Shown: positions 19,293-31,419, counted from the stretch's first letter. The stretch is 64,000 bases of DNA from Boesenbergia rotunda (GCA_024364735.1 JAGFNQ010005664.1:157499-221498), one strand, 5' to 3'. The notes: generated from the sequence alone by a model not told the origin. Numbers and translations are program-made.

Positions 19293-22200
19293 TGTTGGAT
19301 CGAGAGAAACGATAGAGGGGGGGTGAATATCGTTAAAACTTTTTCTTCGGATTAAGGAAAGAGTAATTGCAGCGGAAAACAAAATAATCACACAAAGAAC
19401 ACAAGTCTTTTACTTGGTTCGGAGTCGCAGTCGGCTCCTACTCCAAGGCCCACGGTCCTTGACCGTTTACTGTGGGCAATTCTATAATCGCGCAAAGATT
19501 TACAGTTTTTGGTACAAGAATATTGCAGTAAATAAAAGAGTTACACTTTTCGTTACCGACGCCCGATGTGGATCGTACTTCAGAGCAAAGGGTCATCGTC
19601 GGTGCTGGAATCTCAAGATTGGAGTTTGCCGGAGCAGAGCGCTTGAACGAAAAGCTTGGAGGCATTAGAAAGTTGTGTGTTTGAAGCCTTGGGGTCGAGC
19701 CCCTTTTATAGTGCTCCTGGAGGCGCCTGATTCGCTGGGGGCGCCTGGCACGTGCCTTCAGATCGGAGAACCTTCATCCGGAGCTCGGTCAGCGCTTATC
19801 CCCTTCGAATCGGCCTCTGGTGCTGACTGGGGCGCCCGAGACCTCATGGGAGCCTAGCTTGACTTGGTCCGCTGTCTTCGTGGCTGATTTTGCTTCGATT
19901 ACTCTTTGGCTTTGACCTTGGGCGCCTGGGACCTCCCGAGCGCCTAGCCTAGTGTGATTTTGAAGCGTTCTTGCTTCTTTGCTTGTTTGGCTTTGACCTT
20001 GGGCACCCGGGACCTCCTGGGCGCCTAGCCCAGCTGTCTGCCCCTCACCTTTGGGGCGTTCTGAGCTGCAGAAACACACTCCTTCGATCCTGCAACCAAG
20101 GTTAGTTCCAAAACAACCAAAGGAAGAATATTAGTCAATATTTACAGCCGTAGCTGTCTTGGTTCTGACTTCGGGTCTCCCAAATGGAACCCTAGGTCGA
20201 ACCGACGCCTATTGTTCCCTCGACGGGGAACGCGTCCTCACCTACTCCTCTCAGGAGAGTTTACCTTTTGCCAACCAACTCCTCCGGTTGGACTTTTACC
20301 CGATCCACCTGACTAGGTCTTCGTGCCCAACTTCCGGTCAGGTCTTCGGTGCCCAGCCCTTTGCCAGGACTTCGTACCCAGTCCTCCACCAGGACTTCTT
20401 TGCCCGACTTCCGGTCAGGTCTTCTTGCTCAGTCCTTGACCAGGACTTCTTTGCCCAACCCTTTGTCAGGACTTCTTGCCCAGTCCTCAGCCAGGACTTC
20501 TTTGCCTAGTGTACCTAGGGCTTCTTTCCTGCACACTTAGTAAACACATTAGACACCAATACCATCTTAACTTCTGAACCCTTTATCATTATCAAAACCC
20601 AGGTTTGACTTAGGTGCTGCCTGCACCAACAATCTCCCCCTTCTTGATTTATGGCATCCCGGTTCAAAAAGTTAAGTTAATCATACAGATAAGTAGGTAA
20701 AGTACCAAAGTTAATTTCCTCCCCCTGGAAGAAATCTCCCCCTGAGTTTTTCAAAAGTTCGTGGGGTTTTTGAAAAAGTTTCTAAGTCTAAAAGTGAAAT
20801 GTTTTTCAGGTTTTCAATACTTAGAAAATTTTCAAGGAAAAGGTTTTTAAGTTAGAAAATATTTTTTAAAAAATATTTTGAGTTGCGCATTTGAAAAATT
20901 TTCAGGAGAATTTTGAACTTTGCACTTAGAAAAATTTTCACCAAAGATTTAGAGTAAGTACTTAGAATAATCTTTGAAAGCAAGTAATTTCGAAAATAAT
21001 TTCCAAAATACTTAGGGGGCGTTTGGTTTTCATTTTCCAGTCTGTTTTTCATTTTCATTTTCTGTAGAAAATGCGGTTTTTTGGAAAACATGTTTGGTTT
21101 GCATTTTCCAGCTTTATTTTCCAGAAAAAAACATAGCGTTTTCTGGAAAACTGGAGAATGAAAAAAAGTCATTTTCCAGAAAACTAGAAAATGCGGTTTT
21201 CTGGAAAATAAAAATGGAAAATGACATAAACCAAACGCCCCTTAGTTTTTTCACTTTAGAAAATTTTCTAAACTTATTCTGAGGTTTTAACAATTAGAAA
21301 ATTTTCAAGCAGTTTAAATACTTAGAAATATTTTTCAAGTAGTTTAAATACTTAGAAATATTTTTCAAGTACAATTTTGAATTTAGAACTTAGAAAAAAT
21401 TTCCAGAAAATTTTCAGAATAAGTACTTAGAAAATTAACTTTCAAAAAGAACTTAAGTACTTAAAGAACTTTACTTTTTGAAAAAAAAAAGTAGATAAAA
21501 GTTTTAGGAAAAAAAGTTTTATTTTGAAGAAAAATTAAATTTTAAAACCTTTTTTTCTCTCCTTTCCAATCTCTCCCCCTTTGCCATATATCAAAAAAAA
21601 ATATAGCAAAAAAATGAGTAATCAAAGTAAGATGCTGTACTGAACTAATTCTAAGTTTAAACTAGACCAAATTAGTTTGAATTTTCACTTTCGGGTCTTG
21701 TCTAACCCAATTAACTACTTACTGACTGTTATAAACAGCAGCTTTCACTAGGGTTAGTCAAGTTAAGTGATCTGATCAAGTTAGATTTTCTAAGCTTGAC
21801 ACTTAACCTGATTACTGTTTAATTGGTATTTAGTGCCCCAATTACTGCAGATGCACTTACTTAAAGCATCTTGAATCAAGGCATAGACCTAAGCATCTCA
21901 ACCCATTCTAGGTTATCAATTAAAAGTACCCTAAGGTGCTTGTGAGATGCTGGCTTCTAGATCTATAGGTGCATGCAATTCTAAGGTTAGGGCCTAGGCT
22001 AAGTCCATTTTGTGAAAAAGTCCTAGTTTTGAAAGGGGGTAAGTTTTAAAAAAAGCTAAGTCGGAAAATCATTTTAATAAAACTAAGTTTTTAACATTAT
22101 GAAAATAAAGAAATGATTTTTCAAATTAAATAAGAAATAAACCAGTTTTTTTTAAAACTTAAATAGAGCAGTCATATTCTACCATGCATAACCCTAACTG
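19293..22200 (-). mobile_element. Element B, duplicate partial copy
   Basis: A B-type LTR (19293-20631, TGTTGGATCGAG to GCACCAACA) is followed by the B 3' non-coding interior to 22200. There is no gag, ORF2 or second LTR. On the minus strand this is the 3' end of B. The LTR has the GGCGCC palindromes, a TATA box at about 19705-19714, and the 'cttctttgcccagtcctcgaccagga' minisatellite at about 20330-20510. Confidence 0.9.
21015..21241. mobile_element. Tourist-like MITE with TTA duplication
   Basis: A 227-bp insertion with inverted ends GGGGGCGTTTGGTTT and AAACCAAACGCCCC is flanked by TTA on both sides (21012-21014 and 21242-21244). The duplicate copy of this region, at about 25960, reads straight through with a single TTAG, so it is the empty site. 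Terminal repeats and a 3-bp TTA duplication fit the PIF/Harbinger group. The interior is rich in ATTTTCC and GGAAAAT repeats and encodes nothing. Confidence 0.9.
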
Positions 22201-23278
22201 ATTTCTGCCTTGTTTCTTTCTTTCGATCAGTAGCTAACTCTTGACTTCAACTAGCTCCTTGTTTCCATCTTCCAACTCAGAAATCTAATCATCTTCTGAT
22301 ACTTCAAGTTCATTCTTTCCTTTTCTTTTTCTTTTCTTTTCTTTTTTTTCTTCTGTTTTTCAGCTGCCCCCTATGTCTTTCTTTCCTATTTTTTTTTCTT
22401 TTGCTCTTCAGATCACATTTTTTTTCTTTTTCTTGCAACTGAGCTGATGGATGTATTTTCAACTTCACTCTTGGTACACTACTCCCAATTCTTTAATTGA
22501 TCTCTCTTCTAACTCTTTTCCACTTGATACTTAATCTTAAGCACAGAAATTTTTCTTTTCTCTTTTTTCTTTTCTTCTCTACTTGCATTGCATCACTGAT
22601 TCCAGCGGACTTGCAATGAGAGGAAGCCTTCACTTCCCTTCAAACAATACTTCATAAAACTTGGCATATCAAATAATACTTAGGAATGTAGATGCTTCAA
22701 TTGTTACCTTTCCTAGCCACTTCTTTCAACTCATTCTTGATACAAAACTCAATTCAAATTGGCACCCTTCCTTTATTTAAATTTCACCCTTGATACTAAC
22801 CACCATAAAAACAGATTGCCAAAATAACTCATCCAAAAATAGACTTCCAAAATCTATCATTTCTTACCAAAATATTTCCAAAACACTAGCCACCTCCCCC
22901 ACACTTAAACTTTTGTCTGTCTTGGGCAAACTAGCATGAAGAAACAATCCAAAGCAACCAAGTCCATGGAGAATGTGGGTATAAACAGAAATATAGGAGA
23001 AAGAAAATAGAGTATAGAGAAAATCAATAAGCAATGTTCTAAAATTTGACATGAAAAGGAGACAAAATGATTCACCTCTATAAATGTGGTCCAATCATAG
23101 AAATATAGTTTTGAAAGAACCTAAGCAAGTTCTAGAGTACAATCACATGTGTGTATGTCAAATATAAGGTCAAATCCTCACTAGGTAAAAAGAATTCATC
23201 TCAAGTCATCAATCTAGAGTCCATAACTAAGTAGTACTCAAGCATCCAAGAATTTTCATCAATTGGTTCAAAATCTAA
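22201..23278 (-). other. Athila 3' region, non-coding
   Basis: No protein homology is seen. The plus strand has long pyrimidine stretches (TTTTCTTTTTCTT at about 22315-22580). An internal PPT-like AAGTGTGGGGGAGG on the minus strand is at about 22891-22905. The sequence runs into the integrase tail downstream. Confidence 0.6.
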
Positions 23279-23536
23279 GTTTTAACAACCAAATTTAATT
23301 TGCATTTAAGAGACTCTTAAATGATATAAAGAAAACCAAGAGGGATACATTTATACCTAATCATGCAAGAAGTAAGGTGCCAAAAAGAACAACATGGTAT
23401 CTACAATGACTTTTATTCATTCTGCACTACCTAAGCATTTATTATCAACAACTCACCTTAAAAAGAAAGATTTACTTCTAGAAAACATAAAAATGATATA
23501 TACAAGAAATCAAAGTGCAAGAAAAATAAACTCCCC

Positions 23537-24239
23537 TTAAGTTGGGTAGATAGCATCTTTGATGTCCAATCCATCCACATCTAGCTCCATTAATTCTTCA
23601 AAGTATTTCTTGAGCCGGTGGCCATTGACTTTCCAAATAAAACCATTAGCTTCATCCTTGATTTCAACAACACCATAAGGAAAAATGTTAGTTACAAGAA
23701 ATGGACCATCCCATCTTGACCTCAATTTACCTTTAATCAATTTGAGCCTTGATTTGTACAATAGAACATTTTCGCCAATTTGGAACTCTTTTCTCACTAT
23801 ATGTTTGTCATGAAAGATCTTGGTCTTTTCCTTATAAATCCTTGAGTTTTCAAATGCTCCTAATCTTATCTCCTCAAGTTTTTGAAGTTGAAGCTTCCTT
23901 TCTTCTCCCACTTTAGTTAGTAGCATCAAAGTTGCAATCCTTCACCGCCGAATAAGCTTTATGCTCTATCTCCACGGGTAGATGACAAGCTTTCCCATAG
24001 ACTAGTCGGTAGGGAGACATTCCAATTGGTGTCTTGTATGTCGTTCTATAGGCCCATAATGCATCATCGAGTCTCTTACTCCAATCTTTTCTATTAGGCC
24101 CAACGGTCTTCTCCAAAATTGCTTTGATCTCTCTATTTGAAATTTCAGCTTGTCCATTAGTTTGGGGATGATAGGAAGTAGAAACTTTGTGCACAACCCC
24201 ATACTTGCTAAGTAGAGCCTTCATGTGTTTGTTGCAAAA
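23537..24239 (-). pseudogene. Athila integrase C-terminal part, copy 2
   Basis: This copy lies in the Athila element's original order, directly beside the full element B. It shows 'STSYHPQTNGQAE' with the third catalytic acid, 'DDALWAYRTTYKTPIG', 'NVLLYKSRLKLIKGKLRSRW' and the ending 'NGFIWKVNGHRLKKYF'. A frame change near 23915-23930 (a repeated 'tagtag') splits it. Read across element B it joins the N-terminal half at 32032, in frame, around 'GSHF|CNKH'. Confidence 0.9.
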
Positions 24240-24244
24240 ATGTG

Positions 24245-25580
24245 TGTTGGATCGAGAGAAACGATAGAGGGGGGTGAATATCGTTAAAACTTTTTCTTCA
24301 GATTAAGGAAAGAGTAAATGCAGCGGAAAACAAAACAATCACACAAAGAACACAAGTCTTTTACTTGGTTCGGAGTCGCGATCGGCTCCTACTCCAAGGC
24401 CCACGGTCCTTGACCGTTTACTGCGGGCAATTCTATAATCGCGCAAAGGTTTACAGTTTTTGGTACAAGAATATTGCAGTAAATAAAAGAGTTACACTTT
24501 TCGTTACCGAGCCCGATGTGGATCGTACTTCAGAGCAAAGGGTCGTCGTCGGTGCTGGAATCTCAAGATTGGAGTTTGCCGGAGGAGAGCGCTTGAATGA
24601 AAAGCTTGGAGGCGATTGAAAGTTGTGTGTTTGAAGCCTTGGGGTCGAGCCCCTTTTATAGTGCTCCTGGGGGCGCCTGATTCGCTGGGGGCGCCTGACA
24701 CGTGCCTTCAGATCGGAGAACCTTCATTCGCAGCTCGGTCAGCGCTTATCCCCTTCGAATCGGCCTCTGGTGCTGACTGGGGCGCCCGAGACCTCCTGGG
24801 CGCCTAGCTTGACTTGGTTCGCTGGCTTCGTGACTGATTGCTTCGATTACTCTTTGGCTTTGACCTTGGGCGCCTGGGACCTCCCGAGCGCCTATCCCAG
24901 TTTGATTTCGAAGCGTTCTTGCTTCTTTGCTTGTTTGGCTTTGACCTTGGGCACCCGGGACCTCCTGGCGCCTAGCCCAGCTGCCTGCCCCTCTCCTTTG
25001 GGGCGTTCTGAGCTGCAGAAACACACTCCTTCGATCCTGCAACCAAGGTTAGTTCCAAAACAACCAAAGCAAGAATATTACTCAATATTTACAGCCATAG
25101 CTGTCTTGGTTCTGACTTCGGGTCTCCCAAATGGAACCCTAGGTCGAACCGTCACCTATTGTTCCCTCGACGAGGAACGCGTCCTCACCTACTCCTCTCA
25201 GGAAAGTTTACCTTTTGCCAACTGGCTCCTCCGGTTGGACTTTTGCCCGATCCACCTGACTAGGTCTTCGTGCCCAACTTCCGGTCAGGTCTTCGGTGCC
25301 CTGCCCTTTGCCAGGACTTCGTACCCAGTCCTCGACCAGGACTTCTTTGCCCGACTTCCGGGGTCAGGTCTTCTTGCCCAGTCCTTGACCAGGACTTCTT
25401 TGCCCAGCCCTTTGCCAGGACTTCTTGCCCAGTCCTCAACCAGGACTTCTTTGCCTAGTGTACCTAGGGCTTCTTTCCTGCACACTTAGTAAACATATTA
25501 GACACCAATACCATCTTAACTTCTGAACCCTTTGCCATTATCAAAACCCAGGTTTGACTTAGGTGCTACCTGCACCAACA
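24245..25580 (-). repeat. Element B 3' LTR (full length)
   Basis: It is 1,336 bp long. On the minus strand, U3 has a minisatellite (about 25265-25460), GGCGCCC-type palindromes (about 24668-24975) and a TATA box at 24652-24661. The leader ends in the 'ggagtaggagc...tccgaacca' block, about 24365-24395. The plus-strand frame at 24770-25489 crosses the repeats and is not a gene. Confidence 0.92.
24652..24661 (-). promoter_or_regulatory. Element B LTR TATA box
   Basis: On the minus strand CTATAAAAGG follows the GGGGGCGCC palindromes and precedes 'ggctcgaccccaaggcttcaaac'. The element's 5' LTR (31420-32026) has lost this stretch. Confidence 0.75.
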
Positions 25581-27131
25581 ATCTCCCCTTTTTTGATTTA
25601 TGGCATCCCGGTTCAAAAGTTAAGTTAATCATACAGATAAGTAGGTAAAGTACCAAAGTTAATTTCCTCCCCTGGAAGAAATCTCCCCTTGAGTTTTTCA
25701 AAAGTTTGTGGGGGTTTTGAAAAAGTTTCTAAGTCTAAAAGTGAAACATTTTTCAGGTTTTCAATACTTTGAAATTTTTCAAGAAAAGGTTTTTAAGTTA
25801 GAAAACATTTTCCAAAAAATATTTTGAGTTAGGTATTTAGAAAATTTTCAGGAGAATTTTGAACTTTGCACTTAGAAAAATTTTCACCAAAGATTTAGAG
25901 TAAGTACTTAGAATAATTTTTGAAAGCAAGTAATTTTGAAAATAATTTCCAAAATACTTAGTTTTGCACTTTAGAAAATTTTCTAAACTTATTCTGAAGT
26001 TTTAACACTTAGAAAATTTTCAAGCAGTTTAAATACTTAGAAATATTTTTCAAGTAGTTTAAATACTTAGAAATATTTTTCAAGTAGTTTAAATACTTAG
26101 AAATGTTTTTCAAGTACAATTTTGAATTTAGAACTTAGAAAAAAATTCCAGAAAATTTTCAGAATAAGTACTTAGAAAATTAACTTTCAAAAATAACTTA
26201 AGTACTTAAAGAACTTTACTTTTTGAAAAAAAAAAAAGGAGATAAAAGTTTTTGGAAAAAAAGATTTATTTTTGAAGAAAAATTAAATTTTAAAATCTTT
26301 TTTTCTCTCCTTTCCAATCTCTCCCCCTTTGCCATATATCAAAAAAATATAGCAAAAAAATGAGTAATCAAAGTAAGATATTGTACTGAACCAATTCTAA
26401 GTTTAAACTAGACCAAATTAATTTGAATTTTCGCTTTCGGATCTGGTCTAAACCAATTAACTACTTACTGACTGTTATAAACAGCAGCTTTCGCTAAGGT
26501 TAGTCAAGTTAAGTGATCTAATCAAGTTAGATTTTCTAAGCTTGACACTTAACCTGATTACAGTTTAATTGGTATTTAGTGCCCCAATTACTGCAGATGC
26601 ACTTACTTAAAGCATCTTGAATCAAGGCATAGACCTAAGTATCTCAATCCATTCTAGGTTATCAATCAAAAGTACCCTAAGGTGCTTGTGAGATGCTGGC
26701 TTCTAGATCTATAGGTGCATGCAATTCTAGTGTTAGGGCCTAGGCTAAGTCCATTTTGCGAAAAAGTCCTAGTTTTGAAAGGGGGTAAGTTTTAAAAAAA
26801 GCTAAGTCAGAAAATCATTTTAATAAAACTAAGTTTTTAACATTATGAAAATAAAGAAATATTTTTTCAAATTAAATAAGAAATAAACCAGTTTTTTTTA
26901 AAAAAACTTAAATAGAGCAGTCCTATTCTACCATGCATAACCCTAACTGCCTTCTAATTAAAATAGTACTGCAGCTTATTAAACAAGTAATTAGAAATTA
27001 AAGCTGATAGATGCATAAGATTCACCTAGTCAGTAGGACCAGTAAGGTCAAACCATAGTTAAATACATGTCAACCCTACTGAGTAGGGGTAGTCAAATAG
27101 TCAACAGTACAACTAAAAATACCAATCTAAA
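25581..27131 (-). other. Element B 3' non-coding region with PPT
   Basis: The PPT (minus strand AAAAAAGGGGAGAT) adjoins the LTR at 25581-25595. The region has many 'cttagaaaatttt' repeats (25740-26200). The segment at about 26450-26770 matches the non-coding tail of the truncated copia at 15710-16070. No gene is seen. Confidence 0.75.
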
Positions 27132-28390
27132 CTAAGAGGAAGGGCCAGGATGGTCAAATGGGACAGCCTGCCATGATCGAAACAGAGACATCATTTCATT
27201 GTATCGTGTGTTGTTTGTCTCTCGATCGGCTCTGAGGGTATTCATATACTCAGTGTAACGAGCCTCATTTGCCTCCATATACTCTGCGTGATTAGCCTCT
27301 ATTTCCTCCCTGAGACTGTGAACCTCTGTCTGAAGTAGTGCTAGTCTCTCGTCAGTCGTCGGAGGTGGGGGCTCGTCCATGTGCTCCCAAATCTCGGCAG
27401 CGAGATTTGCGACGTCGACCTCTATGTCCTCGTCGGAATCGATCTGGGATCCAGCTCTCTGTCGTCTCCATGATAGACCCCCGGTAACTGAGACCTCTAT
27501 GCCAGCTAGGGAAAATTTTCTATACCCAATTTCATCAAATTCGGTCATTGTGGTCATCTCTCCGTCGGTAATATCGCTATCGTGATGATGAAGAAGAGAT
27601 GTGATGATGTGGCAGTAAGGGGTGCGTACCCGACCCTGAGTCGTAACACTGGACGCATATAGAATGGTGTGGAACATGTGAAGTCCAATATTTTTGTCTA
27701 AGTGATGGATCAAAGCGTACAGCAAGAAGGTATGGAATGGTCACATGGTCGCGACGTCCCTAGTGGTCAAGGGCAGAATGCAACGGACTAGGACTCTATA
27801 AAGAGCGTAGTCCTGGACCTGAAGATCTACCGACCGAAACCGTCTAACCAAAGGGTTTCGAGCATCTCTATATAAATATGAATAAAGGGTGTCCAGGTCA
27901 ATATGGGAGTAGGGAGGAGCAAAGGGAGGATCCTTAGGAGGGTAACAACAGAACGTGGACTGGGAAGGTCGTAGTCCAAGGAATCTGTTAAACAGCGAGG
28001 GTGTGATTGTCAAGGGCATCCCTTGTACTGTGGTGACATAGGTAAGGTCATCTTGTCTGATGGGGTTGTGTTCACAGGATGGGTGCAGAAGACAAGGTTG
28101 TCAAGTTGATAGAAATTGATGACGTTCATAACTAATGGACAGGACTGAGTAAAAAACTACCTATTTAAGAAACTCGTTTTGATAGGTTTATAAGTCATCC
28201 TAGCGAACTTATTGCATAGTTCTAAGGTCGGAAACCTAGGATCAGGGCTAGGCTCGGTCCCGGGGTTGGGTTGATTAGCACGACGTTTTCTAAAAGTCAT
28301 AACAAGGAACATGCATTTAGCAAAATAACTAAAAGGAATTAATTATAAATGCATGAAAAATTGATACCGGGTAGCCATCCAGGGAGGCAT
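27132..28390 (-). pseudogene. Element B ORF2: transposon-type accessory protein with an intron
   Basis: The likely start is ATG at 28390. A 23-nt first exon ends in CCCG before an intron (28367-28290). Exon 2 continues in frame to the stop before 27132. The protein begins with 'MPPWMATR' and then 'KRR'. It has a conserved 'PDPRFPTLELCNKFA', a globular middle with 'FNRFLGLRP', 'DYALYRVLVRCILP', 'FLLYALIHHLD' and 'LHMFHTIL', and a C-terminal coiled coil-like part. The middle resembles the family called 'putative plant transposon protein'; its biochemical role is unknown to me. About 390 residues are expected. Breaks: a TAG after 'FLNR', a frame change near 28060-28080, and a TGA after 'VATM', where element C has CGA. 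The gene lies where pol would be, on the same strand as gag. Confidence 0.75.
28290..28367 (-). other. Predicted 78-nt intron in B ORF2
   Basis: On the minus strand the sequence starts GTATCAATTTTT and ends in a pyrimidine-rich 'tgttatgacttttag'. Without splicing the frame stops after 15 codons. With splicing the first exon joins in phase with the conserved exon 2, and element C gives the same result at the same position. Confidence 0.7.
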
Positions 28391-28502
28391 GGTTGAAGTG
28401 GAGCGTTCGAGAGCACGAGAGGGTCGTTCGGACGCCTTGGGAGGAGAAGAGTTAGGGATGAGATTTGTTTTGGGTGTGGCAAATGAAGGGGGAATCGGTG
28501 GC

Positions 28503-28790
28503 CTTATATAGGGGTTGGTTGGGCACCCGGGAGGAATCGAGAACCTGGTTCAGGCGTAAGCTGTCAAATGTAGCTTTTTCGGTTTTGACACTGTCCTTGG
28601 GGGCGCCCATGAGGACCCGGGTGCCTGGAGTCAGCTGCCATGTGTGGCAGCTTTTGCTGCCTCGAATTGACTTAAAGGCTTAGGCGCCCGATAGGTCACG
28701 GGCGCCCAGGTTAGCTAGGTTGTTTTGACAGCTTTTGTTGTCTTGGCCGAAGAGAAAGTGGGGGGCACCCGAGGGGTCACGGGCGCCCGA
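28503..28790 (-). promoter_or_regulatory. ORF2 promoter region of element B: TATA and palindrome array
   Basis: A TATA box (CTATATAAG on the minus strand) lies at 28503-28511, about 115 bp upstream of the ORF2 ATG. Directly upstream lie four pairs of GGGCGCCC or GGGCACCC palindromes (about 28525-28790). The order array-TATA-transcript start copies the arrangement in the LTR U3. Confidence 0.65.
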
Positions 28791-29689
28791 GCTGGTCATT
28801 GTTTGACTATTGACCAGTTTGACTGTTTGACCAGGTTTGACTCTTTTGACCAGGTTTGACTCTAATGACCAACCAACAATCAAGTCCATTTAGCTCTAAA
28901 ATCAATGTTTTTATTTAACAACATTACAGAAACCAGATTTTGAGTTAAGTTAAGTCCTAACTATCTCACCCGGTATATAGTTATCAATCACGTTAACTCA
29001 TGGGTTGTTGTGAGACAGGTTTTAATAGAGGCAAAAATTTTATTTTGAAAACCCATGATTAGTTTTGAAAAGTTAAATTAATTTTGAAGAACCAATTAAT
29101 TATGCTTTTAAATTTATTTTTAAAAATAATGGTTGAATCTAAGATTAATTGAAATCTGTGTTAGATTCAAATCTGACAATAGTAAAGTGAATTTGGTTTT
29201 CAATAATTGGCTTCTAGGACTTGGCGAGGCACTAGGCCTTCTTTGGCCGTAGCCTTATTGGATTATCAACCCTTTCCTTGACAAAGCCTTTTATTGAAAA
29301 TCCATTTTCAAGTTACTCCTTGAATGATTTTGGTCTAACTAGTTTGGATCTTGGATCGGTAGCTTCGGCTAGTTCCGCCAAAATGGCTTCCCTAACGTAC
29401 TATCATCTCACCTCCACCCAATACTATGTTGTTCAAATTTCAGTTAATCGGTTTAGTCCTTAATCTAACTAGTCATAGGTCTAAGCATGGTAAATTGCAG
29501 TAAATAAATAAACAAGCGAGCATGCAATTTTACAATAAGAAAAAGAATTTATTTAATTATAAAAATGGTTTTTAAGTTGGTTCCCCCTGGACTAAAGCCA
29601 CGGTAGTGATTAGGCAAGATATGAATCTTGTCCTTGGGGATCCAATACTAGTTTGGTCCAGCTTGGTTGTTCAGGCAAAGTTTGGGTAC
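28791..29689 (-). other. Element B region between gag and ORF2, non-coding
   Basis: No pol domain is readable. The segment at about 29205-29280 ('ggcgaggcactaggcc...') is closely shared with element C at 49105-49180. An inverted repeat (CTATCTCAC and GTGAGACAG) lies at about 28962-29020. Tandem 'gactgtttgacca' units lie at 28800-28870. Confidence 0.6.
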
Positions 29690-31195
29690 TCATGCCTGAA
29701 CTTTGGACCTCGATTGGTTCAATACAGCATAATATGACCTTTGTCTAGCCTTGGTTCGATATCCTAACACGGATCGATTTAGAACGGACTTTTGTTTTCC
29801 AAGGATCATATCAAGACCCTTGGAACCCGAAGTGAATCGTTCCAAAGCTGCTCTAAGGTCCTTGACTTGAGTTTTCAAGGAGGAGTTCTCTTTCTCAAGC
29901 TTTTCAACTTGAGTAGAGGTTCCTTCTCGAACCTTCTCAGTCAAAGATCTAGAGTCAGCATCCTCTTTCAGGAGTTTTACTTCCTGTCGGAGAGACTCGA
30001 CTCGAATTTTAGCTTTCGCCAAGTTACTAGATAGGTAAGCAATTAATTCTTCTAATTCAGCTTTTGAATAACCACTTACAGTTATTTTGCCATCTTCCGA
30101 AATGGTGAGCTTTCCGTCGTCCGGTTCCGATTCTGATCCGGTGTCGATTTCTTCCGAAGCAGTCAGGGCGAGCAGGTTCGATTGTGGGGCCTCTTCTTCT
30201 TCTTCAGATGAAGACTCGTCCCATGTTGCTTGAAGGGCCTTCTTCCTTCTTATCTTCTTGGCTTCTTTCATATTAGGGCACTCCGACTTGTAGTGTCCCT
30301 TCGTGTTGCATTCGTAGCACGTTACGTTGGATTTGGTCTTGGATGGTTCGGTTGGATCATCCTTCTTTCGACTGGCTTTTCTTCTGTTGGTCTAATTCTT
30401 CAATTCCTTGTAGTAGTCCCAGGCTAGCCGCACCAGCTTGGGTCGATCCCCTTCGCTGTCTTCTGAGTATGAGTCTGAGTCAGACTCGGGTGCAAGTTGA
30501 GGCTTCTTCTTGGCCACCTTTCCTGTTTTGCCTGCAACAAAAGCAATGCCTTTCTCGGCTAAGGTGCAGTTAGTCTACTCATGTAATTCAAGTTCAGAAA
30601 ATAACTCGTCCAATTTGATTTTGGAAAGATCCCTTGAAACTTTGTACGCATCTACCATAGATGTCCATAAAGTATTTCTCGGGAAGGCGTTTAGGGTATA
30701 CCTTATCAGGTCACGGTTTTCTACCTTGTGACCGATTGTATGTAGACCGTTCATCAACTCCTGGATTCTAGCGTGGAGCTGGGCTGCTGACTCACTGTCG
30801 TTCATTTTGATTGTGTATAACTTGTTCAGCAGTAGGTCCCTCTTGCTAATTCAGGTGTCGGAGGTTCCTTCGTGCAATTCGATCAACTTACCCCAGTGTT
30901 CCTTTGCACTGTTGAATGGTCCCACTCGGTTCAGCTCTTCTTTGGTTAGACCGCATTGGAGTGTCTGGGTTACTTAAGTATCAGCCTCGATTTTCTTTTT
31001 CAGCAAGGCATCCCATTCTGTGTAAGGTTGTGCCACTCCTTCAGCATTTTTCGGGATTTCCAGACCAGATTGGATTATGATCCACATGTCCACCTAAGTT
31101 TTCAGGTGAACTTCCATCCGACTCTTCCAGTAGGAGAAGTCCTCCCCACTGAAGAGTGGTGGTCTGGCTGTACTGAAACCCTCTTGCATGGCCAT
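29690..31195 (-). pseudogene. Element B gag (capsid and zinc knuckle)
   Basis: The start is ATG at 31195 (opening 'MAMQEGFSTARPPLF'). The SIRE-like capsid domain carries 'LNRVGPFNSAKE' and 'HARIQELMNGLHTIGHKVENRD'. A CCHC zinc knuckle, CYECNTKGHYKSEC, lies at 30278-30319. An acidic serine-rich region, a coiled coil (about 29780-30040) and the tail 'GLDMILGKQKSVLNRSVLGY' follow. Several in-frame stops interrupt the capsid part. The tail continues weakly to a 'WIPKDKI' motif near 29640, which in full elements lies just before protease. The zinc knuckle would bind genomic RNA for packaging. It is close in sequence to the gag of C. Confidence 0.88.
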
Positions 31196-31405
31196 TTAGA
31201 ATTTCTAAAATAACACCGAAAAAAAACTGTCCCAAGACTTGGTCTTGGATTAGTAGTGCGGGAATAAGATAATTAGAAAAACAAACGAGTGGTGTTGCAC
31301 CAACCTCGATTAACGAGAAAAATTCGTAAGAAAAAGAAATTGAAAATTTTCGTAAAAATCCGAAAAACTCTCAAATTGGTGGTTGCACCAAATTTGAGCT
31401 ACCCC

Positions 31406-31417
31406 GCTCTGATACCA
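31406..31417 (-). other. Element B primer-binding site
   Basis: The minus strand reads TGGTATCAGAGC (initiator-Met tRNA), two bases from the LTR at 31420. Confidence 0.92.
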
Positions 31418-31419
31418 CT

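Larger units (their letters stand above)
18329..22200 (-). repeat. Tandem duplication, copy 1 (Athila integrase end plus part of element B)
   Basis: This segment matches 23279-26949 along its length. It covers the Athila integrase tail, the B-type LTR and about 1.57 kb of B interior, and stops at 22200 after 'accctaactg', where Athila sequence resumes. The differences are mostly point changes plus one MITE insertion at 21015-21241. Confidence 0.88.

Noticed and set aside
22201..23278. Possible env-like gene of Athila between integrase and LTR
   Set aside because: No frame longer than about 80 codons and no signal peptide or membrane pattern consistent with an env-like protein was found.
24770..25489. 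239-codon plus-strand frame
   Set aside because: It runs antisense through the B LTR arrays. The other B LTRs break it, and it resembles no protein.
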